DNA of 8,032 nt, from assembly GCA_964548475.1 (NCBI GenBank), contig CAZJRF010000089.1:1-8032 (forward strand), written 5' to 3'. Shown here one piece after another: positions 1-5,812 of the stretch. Source of the DNA: VGBK01 sp964548475. Its GTDB lineage: Bacteria; Actinomycetota; Acidimicrobiia; Spongiisociales; UBA11373. The position numbers and the translations under genes are program-made. The notes below the pieces were generated by a model. That model had not been told where the DNA came from, did no database searches, and saw nothing but the letters and a program-made list of their open reading frames with translations. How positions within the stretch are numbered: the first letter of the stretch is position 1; each line of letters opens with the position of its first letter.

Positions 1-1370
1 GGGCACGACCAGCCCCCGCACGACCGGTAGTGCAGCTGGGCAGCCTCAGCCAACAACTGGTGGAGGGCGGAGTGCATCAGGTCGGCCGATCGGATCTCCA
101 CGATGGGCCGGGCGCCGGCGGCGGCCAGGCCGACGGCTACTCCCACGATCGACGGTCCGGCCGCCGGGGCCCGGAAGCAGCGCTCCGTGCCGAAAGCCTC
201 GCGGAGGCCGGCCGTCGCCTCCCCTTCTCCGTTGCCGGGCTCGCCCAACAGCAGCGTCTCGGGGTGCTCGGCCAGCAGCGCGTACAGGGCGCGGTTCAAG
301 GCGGTGACCAGGTCCGCCTCCTCACCGGCAGCTGGCGCCACGGGTCCCTCGGCCGGATCGGCAGGTGCGACCGGCCGGGCGTAGACCGGCCCGGGGGCTT
401 CGCCGGGGTCGGTAGCCCGCTCGGCGGTAGCCAGGGCGGTGGCGACCAGGGCGGCCGACTCCTGGTCGTACTTCTCCTCATCCTCCTCGGTGAGCAGGCG
501 CTGCTCGACCAGGTAGGAACGCAGCCGGCCGACGGGATCGTGTCGGCGCCATTGCGCGATCTCCTCGGCGGTGGGACCGGGGTCCTGCGGGCCGCCGGAC
601 GCCTGGGCGTAGTAGGGGTGGACCTGCGCCTCGATGAAGGTGGGGCCTTCCCCGGCTCGGGCCCGTTCCGCCGCCCAGGACACTTCGCGGTAGACGGCAA
701 AGACGTCGTTGCCGTCGATGGTGACGCCGGCCATGTCGTAGGCCCGGGCGCGCTCTGCCGGGTCGCCGGCTGACGGTCGGCGGGCGGGCTCCGAGCCGCC
801 CGGTAGGTCGACTTCGATGAGAAAGATCACCGGCAGGCCGAGGAGAGAACTGAAGTTGAGGGCCTCGTGCAGGTCGCCTCGGGCCAGGGCTTCCTCGCCT
901 CCGGTGGCCAGTACCACCCCCGGCCGCCCCGTGCGGCGCAGCTCGTAGGCGATGCCGGCGGCGTGTGGGAAGCCGGGCCCGGGTGCCGACGAGCCGCTGA
1001 AAACGCGGCGGCCGGGCAGCGACCAGTAACCGGGCAACGGGCGGCCCCCGCCGGCGGTCTCGCCCCCCTTGCCGAGAAAGGCGAGGAAGATCTCCTCGGG
1101 CGTCATGCCCAGGGCCACCATGAGAGCCAGCCCCCGGTAGTGGGGGACCACCCAGTCTTCTTCGGCGTCCAGGGCGGAGGCGGCTCCCACCTGAACGGCC
1201 TCGCGCCCGGAGGCACCCACTGCCCGGGGAACCGTCCCCTCGGCGGCCAGGGCCCACAGCCGGTCGTCCACCCGGCGGGCGAGCCCCATCAGGCGGTACA
1301 TCTCGAGGATTGCCCCGTCGGGCAGCTCCGGCTCCCGGTGGCTTTCTGCAGGGTCCGTGCCTATGGTCAA
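1..1370 (-). CDS. Fused E1-alpha/E1-beta 2-oxoacid (branched-chain type) dehydrogenase, partial, with degenerate cofactor motifs
   Basis: Partial: 456 codons are visible and the gene continues past the left edge. I chose a TTG start at 1370-1368 because a GGGGGGAGGGAA ribosome site lies just upstream and homologous sequence begins soon after; the first ATG is codon 24 (1301-1299). Residues ~20-320 read as an E1-alpha subunit: DWVVPHYRGLAL (72-83), SGSS and PHAAGIA (125-141), GDLHEALNF (165-173), DGNDVFAVY, and DPVGRLRSYL. After a Pro/Ala/Glu-rich linker, residues ~353-456 read as an E1-beta N-terminus (DLVTALNRAL, VGLAAAGARPIVEI). Such fusions normally join the two halves of the thiamine-diphosphate active site that decarboxylates branched-chain 2-oxoacids. 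Here the usual GDG is GEE (158-160), the metal-binding Asn-Asn is Val-Asp (187-188), the PHS loop is missing, and the beta Glu of the PLAE motif is Gly405. It lies 76 bases downstream of leucine dehydrogenase. The fold call is firm; activity is doubtful. Confidence 0.85.
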   Translation of the reverse strand, partial: MTIGTDPAESHREPELPDGAILEMYRLMGLARRVDDRLWALAAEGTVPRAVGASGREAVQVGAASALDAEEDWVVPHYRGLALMVALGMTPEEIFLAFLGKGGETAGGGRPLPGYWSLPGRRVFSGSSAPGPGFPHAAGIAYELRRTGRPGVVLATGGEEALARGDLHEALNFSSLLGLPVIFLIEVDLPGGSEPARRPSAGDPAERARAYDMAGVTIDGNDVFAVYREVSWAAERARAGEGPTFIEAQVHPYYAQASGGPQDPGPTAEEIAQWRRHDPVGRLRSYLVEQRLLTEEDEEKYDQESAALVATALATAERATDPGEAPGPVYARPVAPADPAEGPVAPAAGEEADLVTALNRALYALLAEHPETLLLGEPGNGEGEATAGLREAFGTERCFRAPAAGPSIVGVAVGLAAAGARPIVEIRSADLMHSALHQLLAEAAQLHYRSCGGWSC

Positions 1371-1374
1371 ATGG

Positions 1375-1386
1375 TTCCCTCCCCCC
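1375..1386 (-). promoter_or_regulatory. Ribosome binding site deciding a TTG start (E1 fusion)
   Basis: On the minus strand GGGGGGAGGGAA sits four bases before the TTG at 1370-1368 (core GGGAGGG a few bases further back). No in-frame ATG or GTG lies closer than codon 24, and that ATG has no comparable purine tract. The 76-base gap from the stop of the upstream dehydrogenase has no clear terminator, so co-transcription with it is likely. Confidence 0.6.
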
Positions 1387-1446
1387 GCGTCCTATCGCCC
1401 CCCGTCCCGGCGGGCGGAGCGGGGAGCCGGTTGGAGACTCGTCAGG

Positions 1447-2532
1447 CTAGTTGCGGCCGCTGGCGCAGCGCCGGAAGAGGCGCAGGCTGCCGATGCTGGC
1501 CACCCGCTCCTGGGCCAGCTCGACGGCGGCGTGGTGGGGCGACATGTTCCGTTCGTGCGCCGCGTGCAGCACCTGGAGAGTGTTGTCGTAGATGTGCTCG
1601 ACGCGAGCGGTGGCCCGCTCCACGTTGTAGCCGTGGATCTCGTCGCTGACGTTGATGAGCCCGCCGGCGTTGACCACGAAGTCGGGGGCGTACAGGATGC
1701 CCCGGCTCATCAGTCGTTTCGCGTCGGCGTCGGTGGCCAGCTGATTGTTGGCCGCCCCGCAGACGGCGGTGCAGCGCAACTCGGCGATGGTCTTCTCGTT
1801 GAGTACCGCCCCGAGGGAGTTAGGCGAGAAGATGTCGCACTCCACGGAGCAGATCTCCTCATCCGAGACGATCTCCACTGCCGGATGCCTGGCCTTGATC
1901 GCCTCGAGAGCCGGGGGATAGGTGTCGCAGGCGACCACCCGGACACCGGCTTCAACGAGCCGACCCACCAGGCTGGAGCCCACCTTGCCCACCCCCATCA
2001 CTGCCACCGTGCGCCCGGCCAGGTCGTCGGTTTCCCACAGGAAGCGGGAGACCGCGCGCATGGAGGCGAAGACCCCGCGCGCGGTGAAGGGGGAGGGGTC
2101 GCCCGACCCGCCCTCCTCTACCCCGACCCCCACCACCCAGCGGGTCTCCCGCCGTACCATGTTCATGTCGTTGGTGTCGGTGCCCACATCCTCGGCGGTG
2201 ATGTAGCGGCCGCCAAGGGAATCCACCGCGCGTCCGAAGGCCCGCCACAGCCGCTCCGACTTCTTGGTACGGGGGTCGCCGATGATGACCGCCTTGCCGC
2301 CCCCCAGGTCGAGGCCGGCGGCGGCGGCCTTCATGGTCATCCCCAGGGAGAGACGCAGGACGTCCTCCAGCGCCTCTTCCTCCGTGGGATACGGATAAAA
2401 GCGAGTCCCGCCGAGGGCGGGACCGAGAGCCGTGGAGTGGATCGCGATGATGGACTTGAGGCCCGAGGCCGGGTCATTGCCGAAGATGATCTCCTCGTGG
2501 CCCCGGCTACCTATCGCTTCGAATACCCCCAA
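1447..2532 (-). CDS. Leucine/valine dehydrogenase (Glu/Leu/Phe/Val dehydrogenase family)
   Basis: Encodes 361 residues, close to the ~364 of Bacillus leucine dehydrogenase. It should catalyse NAD-dependent oxidative deamination of branched-chain amino acids to their 2-oxoacids in the cytoplasm. Visible residues: substrate-site Lys68 in MTMKAAAAG, catalytic Lys80 in LGGGK, and Asp115 in TAEDVGT, the same numbers as in the Bacillus enzyme. The Rossmann motif GVGKVG lies at 180-185, followed by an acidic Asp203 that suits NAD rather than NADP. GAANNQL (259-265) and YAPDFVVNAGG (281-291) are also family signatures. The TTG start at 2532-2530 is preferred because AAAGGAG sits seven bases upstream and homologues begin at this point; a longer reading to an ATG at 2631 would run through the promoter. 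The next gene is an E1 2-oxoacid dehydrogenase, which would take the oxoacid product. Leu versus Val preference cannot be read from the sequence. Confidence 0.95.
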   Translation of the reverse strand: MGVFEAIGSRGHEEIIFGNDPASGLKSIIAIHSTALGPALGGTRFYPYPTEEEALEDVLRLSLGMTMKAAAAGLDLGGGKAVIIGDPRTKKSERLWRAFGRAVDSLGGRYITAEDVGTDTNDMNMVRRETRWVVGVGVEEGGSGDPSPFTARGVFASMRAVSRFLWETDDLAGRTVAVMGVGKVGSSLVGRLVEAGVRVVACDTYPPALEAIKARHPAVEIVSDEEICSVECDIFSPNSLGAVLNEKTIAELRCTAVCGAANNQLATDADAKRLMSRGILYAPDFVVNAGGLINVSDEIHGYNVERATARVEHIYDNTLQVLHAAHERNMSPHHAAVELAQERVASIGSLRLFRRCASGRN

Positions 2533-2539
2533 CGCCGTG

Positions 2540-2546
2540 CTCCTTT
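2540..2546 (-). promoter_or_regulatory. Ribosome binding site deciding the TTG start of leucine dehydrogenase
   Basis: The minus strand reads AAAGGAG, then seven bases, then TTG at 2532-2530. This near-perfect Shine-Dalgarno match at ideal spacing fixes the start 33 codons downstream of the longest possible reading frame. Confidence 0.75.
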
Positions 2547-2573
2547 CCCAGTGCGGGAGCCGAACCTGCTGCC

Positions 2574-2579
2574 ACCCTA
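2574..2579 (-). promoter_or_regulatory. Probable -10 element for the leucine dehydrogenase operon
   Basis: The minus strand reads TTGGTAGGGT: a TAnnnT hexamer preceded by TGG, i.e. an extended -10. The transcript would begin near 2567 and carry a leader of about 35 bases holding the AAAGGAG site. No good -35 hexamer is seen. A small inverted repeat (CCCCGG 2589-2594 / CCGGGG 2601-2606) lies just upstream and could bind a regulator. Confidence 0.4.
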
Positions 2580-2625
2580 CCAAAAGCGCCCCGGCCGCAC
2601 CCGGGGACTCGGACCCTGCCCCCGG

Positions 2626-2631
2626 TAGCAT
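2626..2631 (+). promoter_or_regulatory. Probable -10 element for a leaderless transcript
   Basis: TAGCAT (TAnnnT) ends seven bases before the GTG at 2639. In actinobacteria this spacing places the first transcribed base at or next to the start codon, which fits the absence of any Shine-Dalgarno sequence there. No clear -35 is seen. With the minus-strand element at 2574-2579 it forms a divergent promoter region of about 106 bases. Confidence 0.5.
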
Positions 2632-2638
2632 TTGGCCC

Positions 2639-3391
2639 GTGGCGCCCTCTGCCTACCTGCGTGTGTACGTGCCCGACGAGACCGGCGCGGTGCCGGAGCA
2701 CCTGCCCGCCGGGTCATCCCGGGTGATGGTGAGCGGCACTTACGGGGTGTGGTTCGAGTCGTTGCGCGAGGACGCCTTCGTCATCGAGGAGAGGGGCCGG
2801 CGTCTGGTCTGCCCCCGCCATCCCCGGCTGCGCATGCTGGAGGGCCTGCTCGCCTTCCGCCATGCCTACCCGCCCGTCGTCGGCGAGTCGCTGGTGCCCG
2901 AGACCCTGGCCCGACGGGCGGCGGCCGAGCTCGCCCTGCTGCAGGCGAGCCACCCGGAGGCGCGCTCGCACATCCTCACTGCGTCTTTCCACGTGCCGTT
3001 GCGCTGGTTCGCCGCTTTTCAGAGCACGGAGCGGGAGCTGCTGCCAGGGCCGGGGGTGCGCTACCGCACGGCCCGGCGGTCGGCGCTGCGCCGCCTGGAG
3101 CGGGCCACCCGGGTCCTGGAAGACGTGGGTTTCGACGAGGACACCGTGGACCTGGTGCGCGATCTGGCCGACTGGCTGCGGCCCTTTCCCACCGGGTCGG
3201 TGGTGGAACTGGACTACGGCGGGGTGGCCGGGCTGTTCTCGGAGCACGAACTGGCCGCCGACGAGTCGGCCGCCGAACTGGCCGCCAGCCTGGCCGCTCT
3301 GCAGCGGGGCGATCTCGAGGAGGCGGGCGAGTACTACGCAATGGTCGCGGGACGCTGGGCGCCGGCGCAGGCGCTGGCCCGGGCCAACTGA
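2639..3391 (+). CDS. Conserved actinobacterial protein of unknown function (YLRVY family, possibly DUF8083)
   Basis: Encodes 250 residues from a GTG start, chosen because the product then opens APSAYLRVYVP, the way I recall family members opening, and because a TAGCAT -10 lies seven bases upstream. I recognise a widespread actinobacterial family by: YLRVY (6-10); a segment around VCPRHPRLRMLEGLLAF (57-73); a central HVPLRWFAAF; and a C-terminal half with VVELDYGGVAGLF and a closing WAPAQALARAN. The name DUF8083 is from memory. The protein looks soluble: no signal peptide or membrane segment, many Arg, Glu and Asp, and an Ala-rich helical C-terminus (ESAAELAASLAALQRGDLEEAGEYY). A lone Cys58-Pro-Arg-His61 could bind metal, but nothing else supports this. 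Its function is not known to me. It is divergent from leucine dehydrogenase, and 66 bases separate it from the next gene. A short GC hairpin (3400-3412, no T-run) follows the stop. Confidence 0.85.
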   Translation: MAPSAYLRVYVPDETGAVPEHLPAGSSRVMVSGTYGVWFESLREDAFVIEERGRRLVCPRHPRLRMLEGLLAFRHAYPPVVGESLVPETLARRAAAELALLQASHPEARSHILTASFHVPLRWFAAFQSTERELLPGPGVRYRTARRSALRRLERATRVLEDVGFDEDTVDLVRDLADWLRPFPTGSVVELDYGGVAGLFSEHELAADESAAELAASLAALQRGDLEEAGEYYAMVAGRWAPAQALARAN

Positions 3392-3418
3392 GAACGGGTG
3401 GGCCGACGGCCCGGCCGT

Positions 3419-3424
3419 TAGCAT
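3419..3424 (+). promoter_or_regulatory. Probable -10 element upstream of the zinc-ribbon membrane protein
   Basis: TTAGCAT repeats the exact TAGCAT hexamer seen at 2626-2631. A transcript starting near 3431 would have a leader of about 27 bases carrying GGGGGAGG directly before the GTG at 3458. No convincing -35 is seen. Confidence 0.4.
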
Positions 3425-3457
3425 GGCGCAGCCGAGGCGACGCGTCGGGGGAGGCCC

Positions 3458-3754
3458 GTGGATCCGATCAGGTGCCCCAACTGCGGCGGCGGGGTGATCA
3501 CCCGGGAGATGTTCGGCTGGGTGAACCCGGACACCGGCAAGTACGTGAGCCGGTTCCTCGGCTTCCGCTTCGACACCCTGTTCCTCTCGCTGGCCATGTT
3601 CGGTATCGGCATCCTGTACGTCGCCTGGTACGTGGTGGCCGTCCCCGTCTACCTGGTGTGGCGCCTGTTCACCCGCCGGCGGTACACGGTGCGCCGCGAC
3701 GAGTACATCTGCGAGTTGTGCGACCACCACTGGAACGTGGACCGGCCGCGGTAG
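3458..3754 (+). CDS. Small membrane protein with a zinc ribbon split by a hydrophobic hairpin
   Basis: Encodes 98 residues from a GTG start preceded by GGGGGAGG with only three bases between. Residues 6-9 are CPNC followed by GGG, a classic zinc-knuckle opening; residues 85-88 are CELC followed by DHHW, a classic zinc-ribbon ending. Between them lies a ~30-residue hydrophobic stretch (40-71) broken by Pro63 and flanked by basic residues (RRR 73-75). If the four cysteines bind one zinc ion, both ends must be on the same face of the membrane, so the stretch would be a re-entrant or two-pass hairpin; a single span would separate the cysteine pairs. I know no function for it. It may be co-expressed with the upstream gene, 66 bases away, although it has its own -10-like hexamer. 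A GC hairpin follows the stop. Confidence 0.8.
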   Translation: MDPIRCPNCGGGVITREMFGWVNPDTGKYVSRFLGFRFDTLFLSLAMFGIGILYVAWYVVAVPVYLVWRLFTRRRYTVRRDEYICELCDHHWNVDRPR

Positions 3755-3763
3755 CAGGCCGAT

Positions 3764-3790
3764 CCCCCTCCCGCCTCCGGCGGGGGGTGG
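3764..3790 (+). terminator. GC-rich hairpin after the zinc-ribbon gene
   Basis: CCTCCCGCC (3767-3775) pairs with GGCGGGGGG (3779-3787) around a TCC loop: nine pairs including one G-U, with two further possible pairs beyond a mismatch. There is no T-run, so it would be a weak or factor-assisted terminator. It is also the first of a chain of hairpins. Confidence 0.4.
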
Positions 3791-3833
3791 CCAGGGGGAG
3801 GGCAACAGGGAGTGAACCACCTGATCCGCGTTC

Positions 3834-3886
3834 TTGCCCCCTCTGCGGCCTTCGGCCGCGTCTCCCCCGTCGCCACGGGGGAGACG
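3834..3886 (+). repeat. Palindromic tandem unit, copy A
   Basis: The 53-base unit opens with TTGCCCCCTCTGCG and folds as two abutting hairpins. The first is GCGGCC-TTC-GGCCGC (3845-3859). The second is a perfect 12-bp stem, CGTCTCCCCCGT (3859-3870) with ACGGGGGAGACG (3875-3886), around a four-base loop. TTT follows, so it could also stop transcription. Copy B begins two bases later. The form resembles the repetitive extragenic palindromes found in many GC-rich genomes; no protein gene is present. Confidence 0.75.
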
Positions 3887-3887
3887 T

Positions 3888-3951
3888 TTGCCCCCTCTGC
3901 GCCCCGCCTTCGGCGATAGGCGCGTCTCACCCGTTCCCAACGGGGGAGACG
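3888..3951 (+). repeat. Palindromic tandem unit, copy B
   Basis: This copy starts with the same 14 bases as copy A and ends with the same GGGGGAGACG. Its first hairpin is longer and interrupted: GCGCC (3899-3903) with GGCGC (3919-3923), enclosing GCC-TTC-GGC. Its second is CGTCTCACCCGTT (3923-3935) with AACGGGGGAGACG (3939-3951), 13 positions with a single A/G mismatch. Copies A and B differ mostly in the first hairpin and the loops, while the paired arms stay complementary, as expected if structure is selected. Confidence 0.75.
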
Positions 3952-4210
3952 ATCGCGGCGCGATCAAGCTGGCTCCGCCCCTGTGCTCCCCAGCTTCGTG
4001 ACGTCGCGTTGGGCCGGCAGGGCGTGGGGTGACAGAGAACCCGCGAGGTTGGCCCTGGGCGACCCGCCCTGGCAAGGTCAGGTTCCGTCGGGCGGCCCGG
4101 TCTCCCGGGGGTCCAGCGGGAAGATCTTTCCCGAAGACGCCGGGAGAGGCACGCGGCCGGCGCCGAACCTACGCACACATCGCCGGGGACGGGCGAGAAT
4201 TCACGGCGCC
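3952..4210 (+). other. Structured gene-free leader upstream of the DUF2079 gene
   Basis: No credible gene is seen. Further hairpins continue from copy B: GATCGC (3951-3956) with GCGATC (3960-3965); AAGCTGG (3966-3972) with CCAGCTT (3990-3996); and a nested structure with outer arms CTCCCGG (4102-4108) and CCGGGAG (4140-4146) enclosing CGGGAA (4117-4122) and TTCCCG (4128-4133). I could not find a clear promoter or Shine-Dalgarno sequence for the gene at 4211; the best purine tract, GGGCGAG, is 13 bases upstream of the ATG. Confidence 0.5.
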
Positions 4211-5812
4211 ATGAGCGGCCCCGTCGATCCCCCCGGGGAAATCGCCGCACCGGTAGCCCGGGCTGCCTCCCGGTGGCGCCGGCCCGGCCGCCGCGCCGCC
4301 GACCGCCTGGGCCGGGTGACGCTCGCCCAGTGGGCGTTGCTGGTGGCGATGTCGCTGTTCACGTGGTACTTCACCCGGCTGGGGCTGCGCATCCACCACG
4401 GGCTGGGCACCTCGGCCTTCGACCTGGGGTTGTACGACCAGGGGGTGTGGCTGCTCTCCCGGTTCAAGGCGCCCTTCGTCACCCTGATGGGCCGCAACTT
4501 GTTCGGCGACCACACCTCGATCATCTTGCTGTTCGTGGCCCCTCTCTACTGGGTGGTGCCCGGGGTGGGGACCCTGCTGTTCGTCCAGAGCGCGGCGATT
4601 GCGGCCGGGGCGCTGCCCGTGTTCCTGTATGCCCGCCGCCGGTTGGGCAGCGAGGCGCCCGCCCTGGCCCTGGCGGTGGCGTTCCTGCTGCACCCGGCCC
4701 TGGGGTGGTCGAGCCTGGAGGGGTTCCATCCCGACGCCTTCCTGAGCGTGCTGCTGGCCTTCGCCATCTACGGCGCGCTCACCGAGCGCTGGCGCATGTA
4801 CCTGGTGTGCGTGGTGCTGGTGGCCCTGGTCAAAGAGGACACCTGGCTGGTGCTGATGCCGCTGGGGGCCTGGGTGGCGCTGCGGCGCCGGGCCGACCTG
4901 GGGCTGCTGACCATTGCGGGCAGCGCGATCTACCCGCTGGGGCTGGCCCCCCTCCTGATGGGGGCGCTGACCGGGGTGAGCATGCCCAACCTGTGGCGCA
5001 TCCCTTTCGGGGGCCCCTTGGGGCTCCTGACCGAGATAGCGAAGCGGCCGGGGAACGTGGCCGCCTACCTGGTCGCCGACGGACGTCCCTGGTACCTGTG
5101 GCAGATGACGGCTCCCTTTGCCTGGGCCTTCCTGCGGCTGCCGTCGGTAGCCCTGATCGGGGTGCTGGCGCTGGGCGCCAACCTGATCAGTACCTTCGGC
5201 TATCAGCACCAGATCGGCTACCACTACTCGATCGTGGTGGTCCTCGCCCTGGCCCTGGGGACGGTGCACGCCCTGGGGGCGATGAGAGAACGGTGGCGCA
5301 GGTTCCTGCTGCCGGCGGTGGTGCTGATGAGCGCCTGGGCGGCACTGATGTGGGGGCCGCTCCCCGTGTCCGAGAGCCCGCCGGCCTACTGGGCGCCGGA
5401 CCATCCGTCGGCCGTGGCTGCCCGGGAGGTGATGACCGCCTTGCCCGGCGACGCGTCGGTGGCCGCTCACTACGGCATCGCCCCTCACCTGACGCACCGG
5501 GAGGAGATCTACATGTTCCCCACCCCCTTCCGGGCGGTGCTCTACGGGCCGGGGACCACGCTGGAGGGACGGCGCCTGCCGGCGGCGGACACCGTGGAGT
5601 ACGTGCTCCTGCCGGTGAACCTGAACGAGGACCTGGCGGCAGACTGGCAGGCGGTTGCCGACGGCTTCCGGCTGGTGGCGGGCAACGACTGGTGGGAGCT
5701 GTACCGGCGGGCGGAGGCGGGCGGAGCGGCGGCTCTCAGCAGCCGGCCCGGCGGCGGGGCCACATGCTCAGCAGGGCCACGGCCAGGCCGATGCCCACCG
5801 ACTGCAGGGTGA
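4211..5812 (+). CDS. DUF2079 multi-pass membrane protein (GT-C-like fold)
   Basis: Encodes 533 residues. The family signatures are plain: FDLGLYDQG (70-78), RNLFGDHTS (95-103), FHPDAF from residue 172, KEDTW from 208, and GYHYS around 336-340. About ten hydrophobic spans run from ~41 to ~400, and a soluble C-terminal domain follows (PGDASVAAHYGIAPHLTHRE, then IYMFPTPF). DUF2079 proteins are thought to share the GT-C glycosyltransferase fold, with acidic residues of the first outer loop (here Asp71, Asp76, Asp100) as likely functional sites; donor and acceptor are unknown. The ATG at 4211 starts a basic cytoplasmic tail (RWRRPGRRAADR) before the first span. The frame stays open 76 codons upstream, but that part looks non-coding. 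The last ~28 residues are low-complexity and lie antisense to the end of the neighbouring gene, suggesting a read-through extension after a lost stop. Confidence 0.92.
   Translation: MSGPVDPPGEIAAPVARAASRWRRPGRRAADRLGRVTLAQWALLVAMSLFTWYFTRLGLRIHHGLGTSAFDLGLYDQGVWLLSRFKAPFVTLMGRNLFGDHTSIILLFVAPLYWVVPGVGTLLFVQSAAIAAGALPVFLYARRRLGSEAPALALAVAFLLHPALGWSSLEGFHPDAFLSVLLAFAIYGALTERWRMYLVCVVLVALVKEDTWLVLMPLGAWVALRRRADLGLLTIAGSAIYPLGLAPLLMGALTGVSMPNLWRIPFGGPLGLLTEIAKRPGNVAAYLVADGRPWYLWQMTAPFAWAFLRLPSVALIGVLALGANLISTFGYQHQIGYHYSIVVVLALALGTVHALGAMRERWRRFLLPAVVLMSAWAALMWGPLPVSESPPAYWAPDHPSAVAAREVMTALPGDASVAAHYGIAPHLTHREEIYMFPTPFRAVLYGPGTTLEGRRLPAADTVEYVLLPVNLNEDLAADWQAVADGFRLVAGNDWWELYRRAEAGGAAALSSRPGGGATCSAGPRPGRCPPTAG

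Noticed and set aside
30..1257. Several long open frames on both strands over the E1 gene
   Set aside because: They are Arg/Gly/Pro-rich shadows of the true minus-strand frame, which alone carries recognisable E1 sequence.
1357..2628. 423-codon plus-strand open frame opposite leucine dehydrogenase
   Set aside because: It is antisense to a gene with all catalytic residues and has no family features; long antisense frames are expected at this GC content.
2533..2631. 33-codon N-terminal extension of leucine dehydrogenase from an ATG at 2631
   Set aside because: It runs through the likely promoter and ribosome site; the family length and AAAGGAG support the TTG at 2532.
3834..3951. CRISPR-like repeats
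   Set aside because: Only two abutting imperfect copies, with no spacers and no cas genes.
2714..4075. 453-codon minus-strand open frame
   Set aside because: Shadow of the YLRVY and zinc-ribbon genes and the hairpin region; composition is Gln/His/Arg/Pro-rich without motifs.
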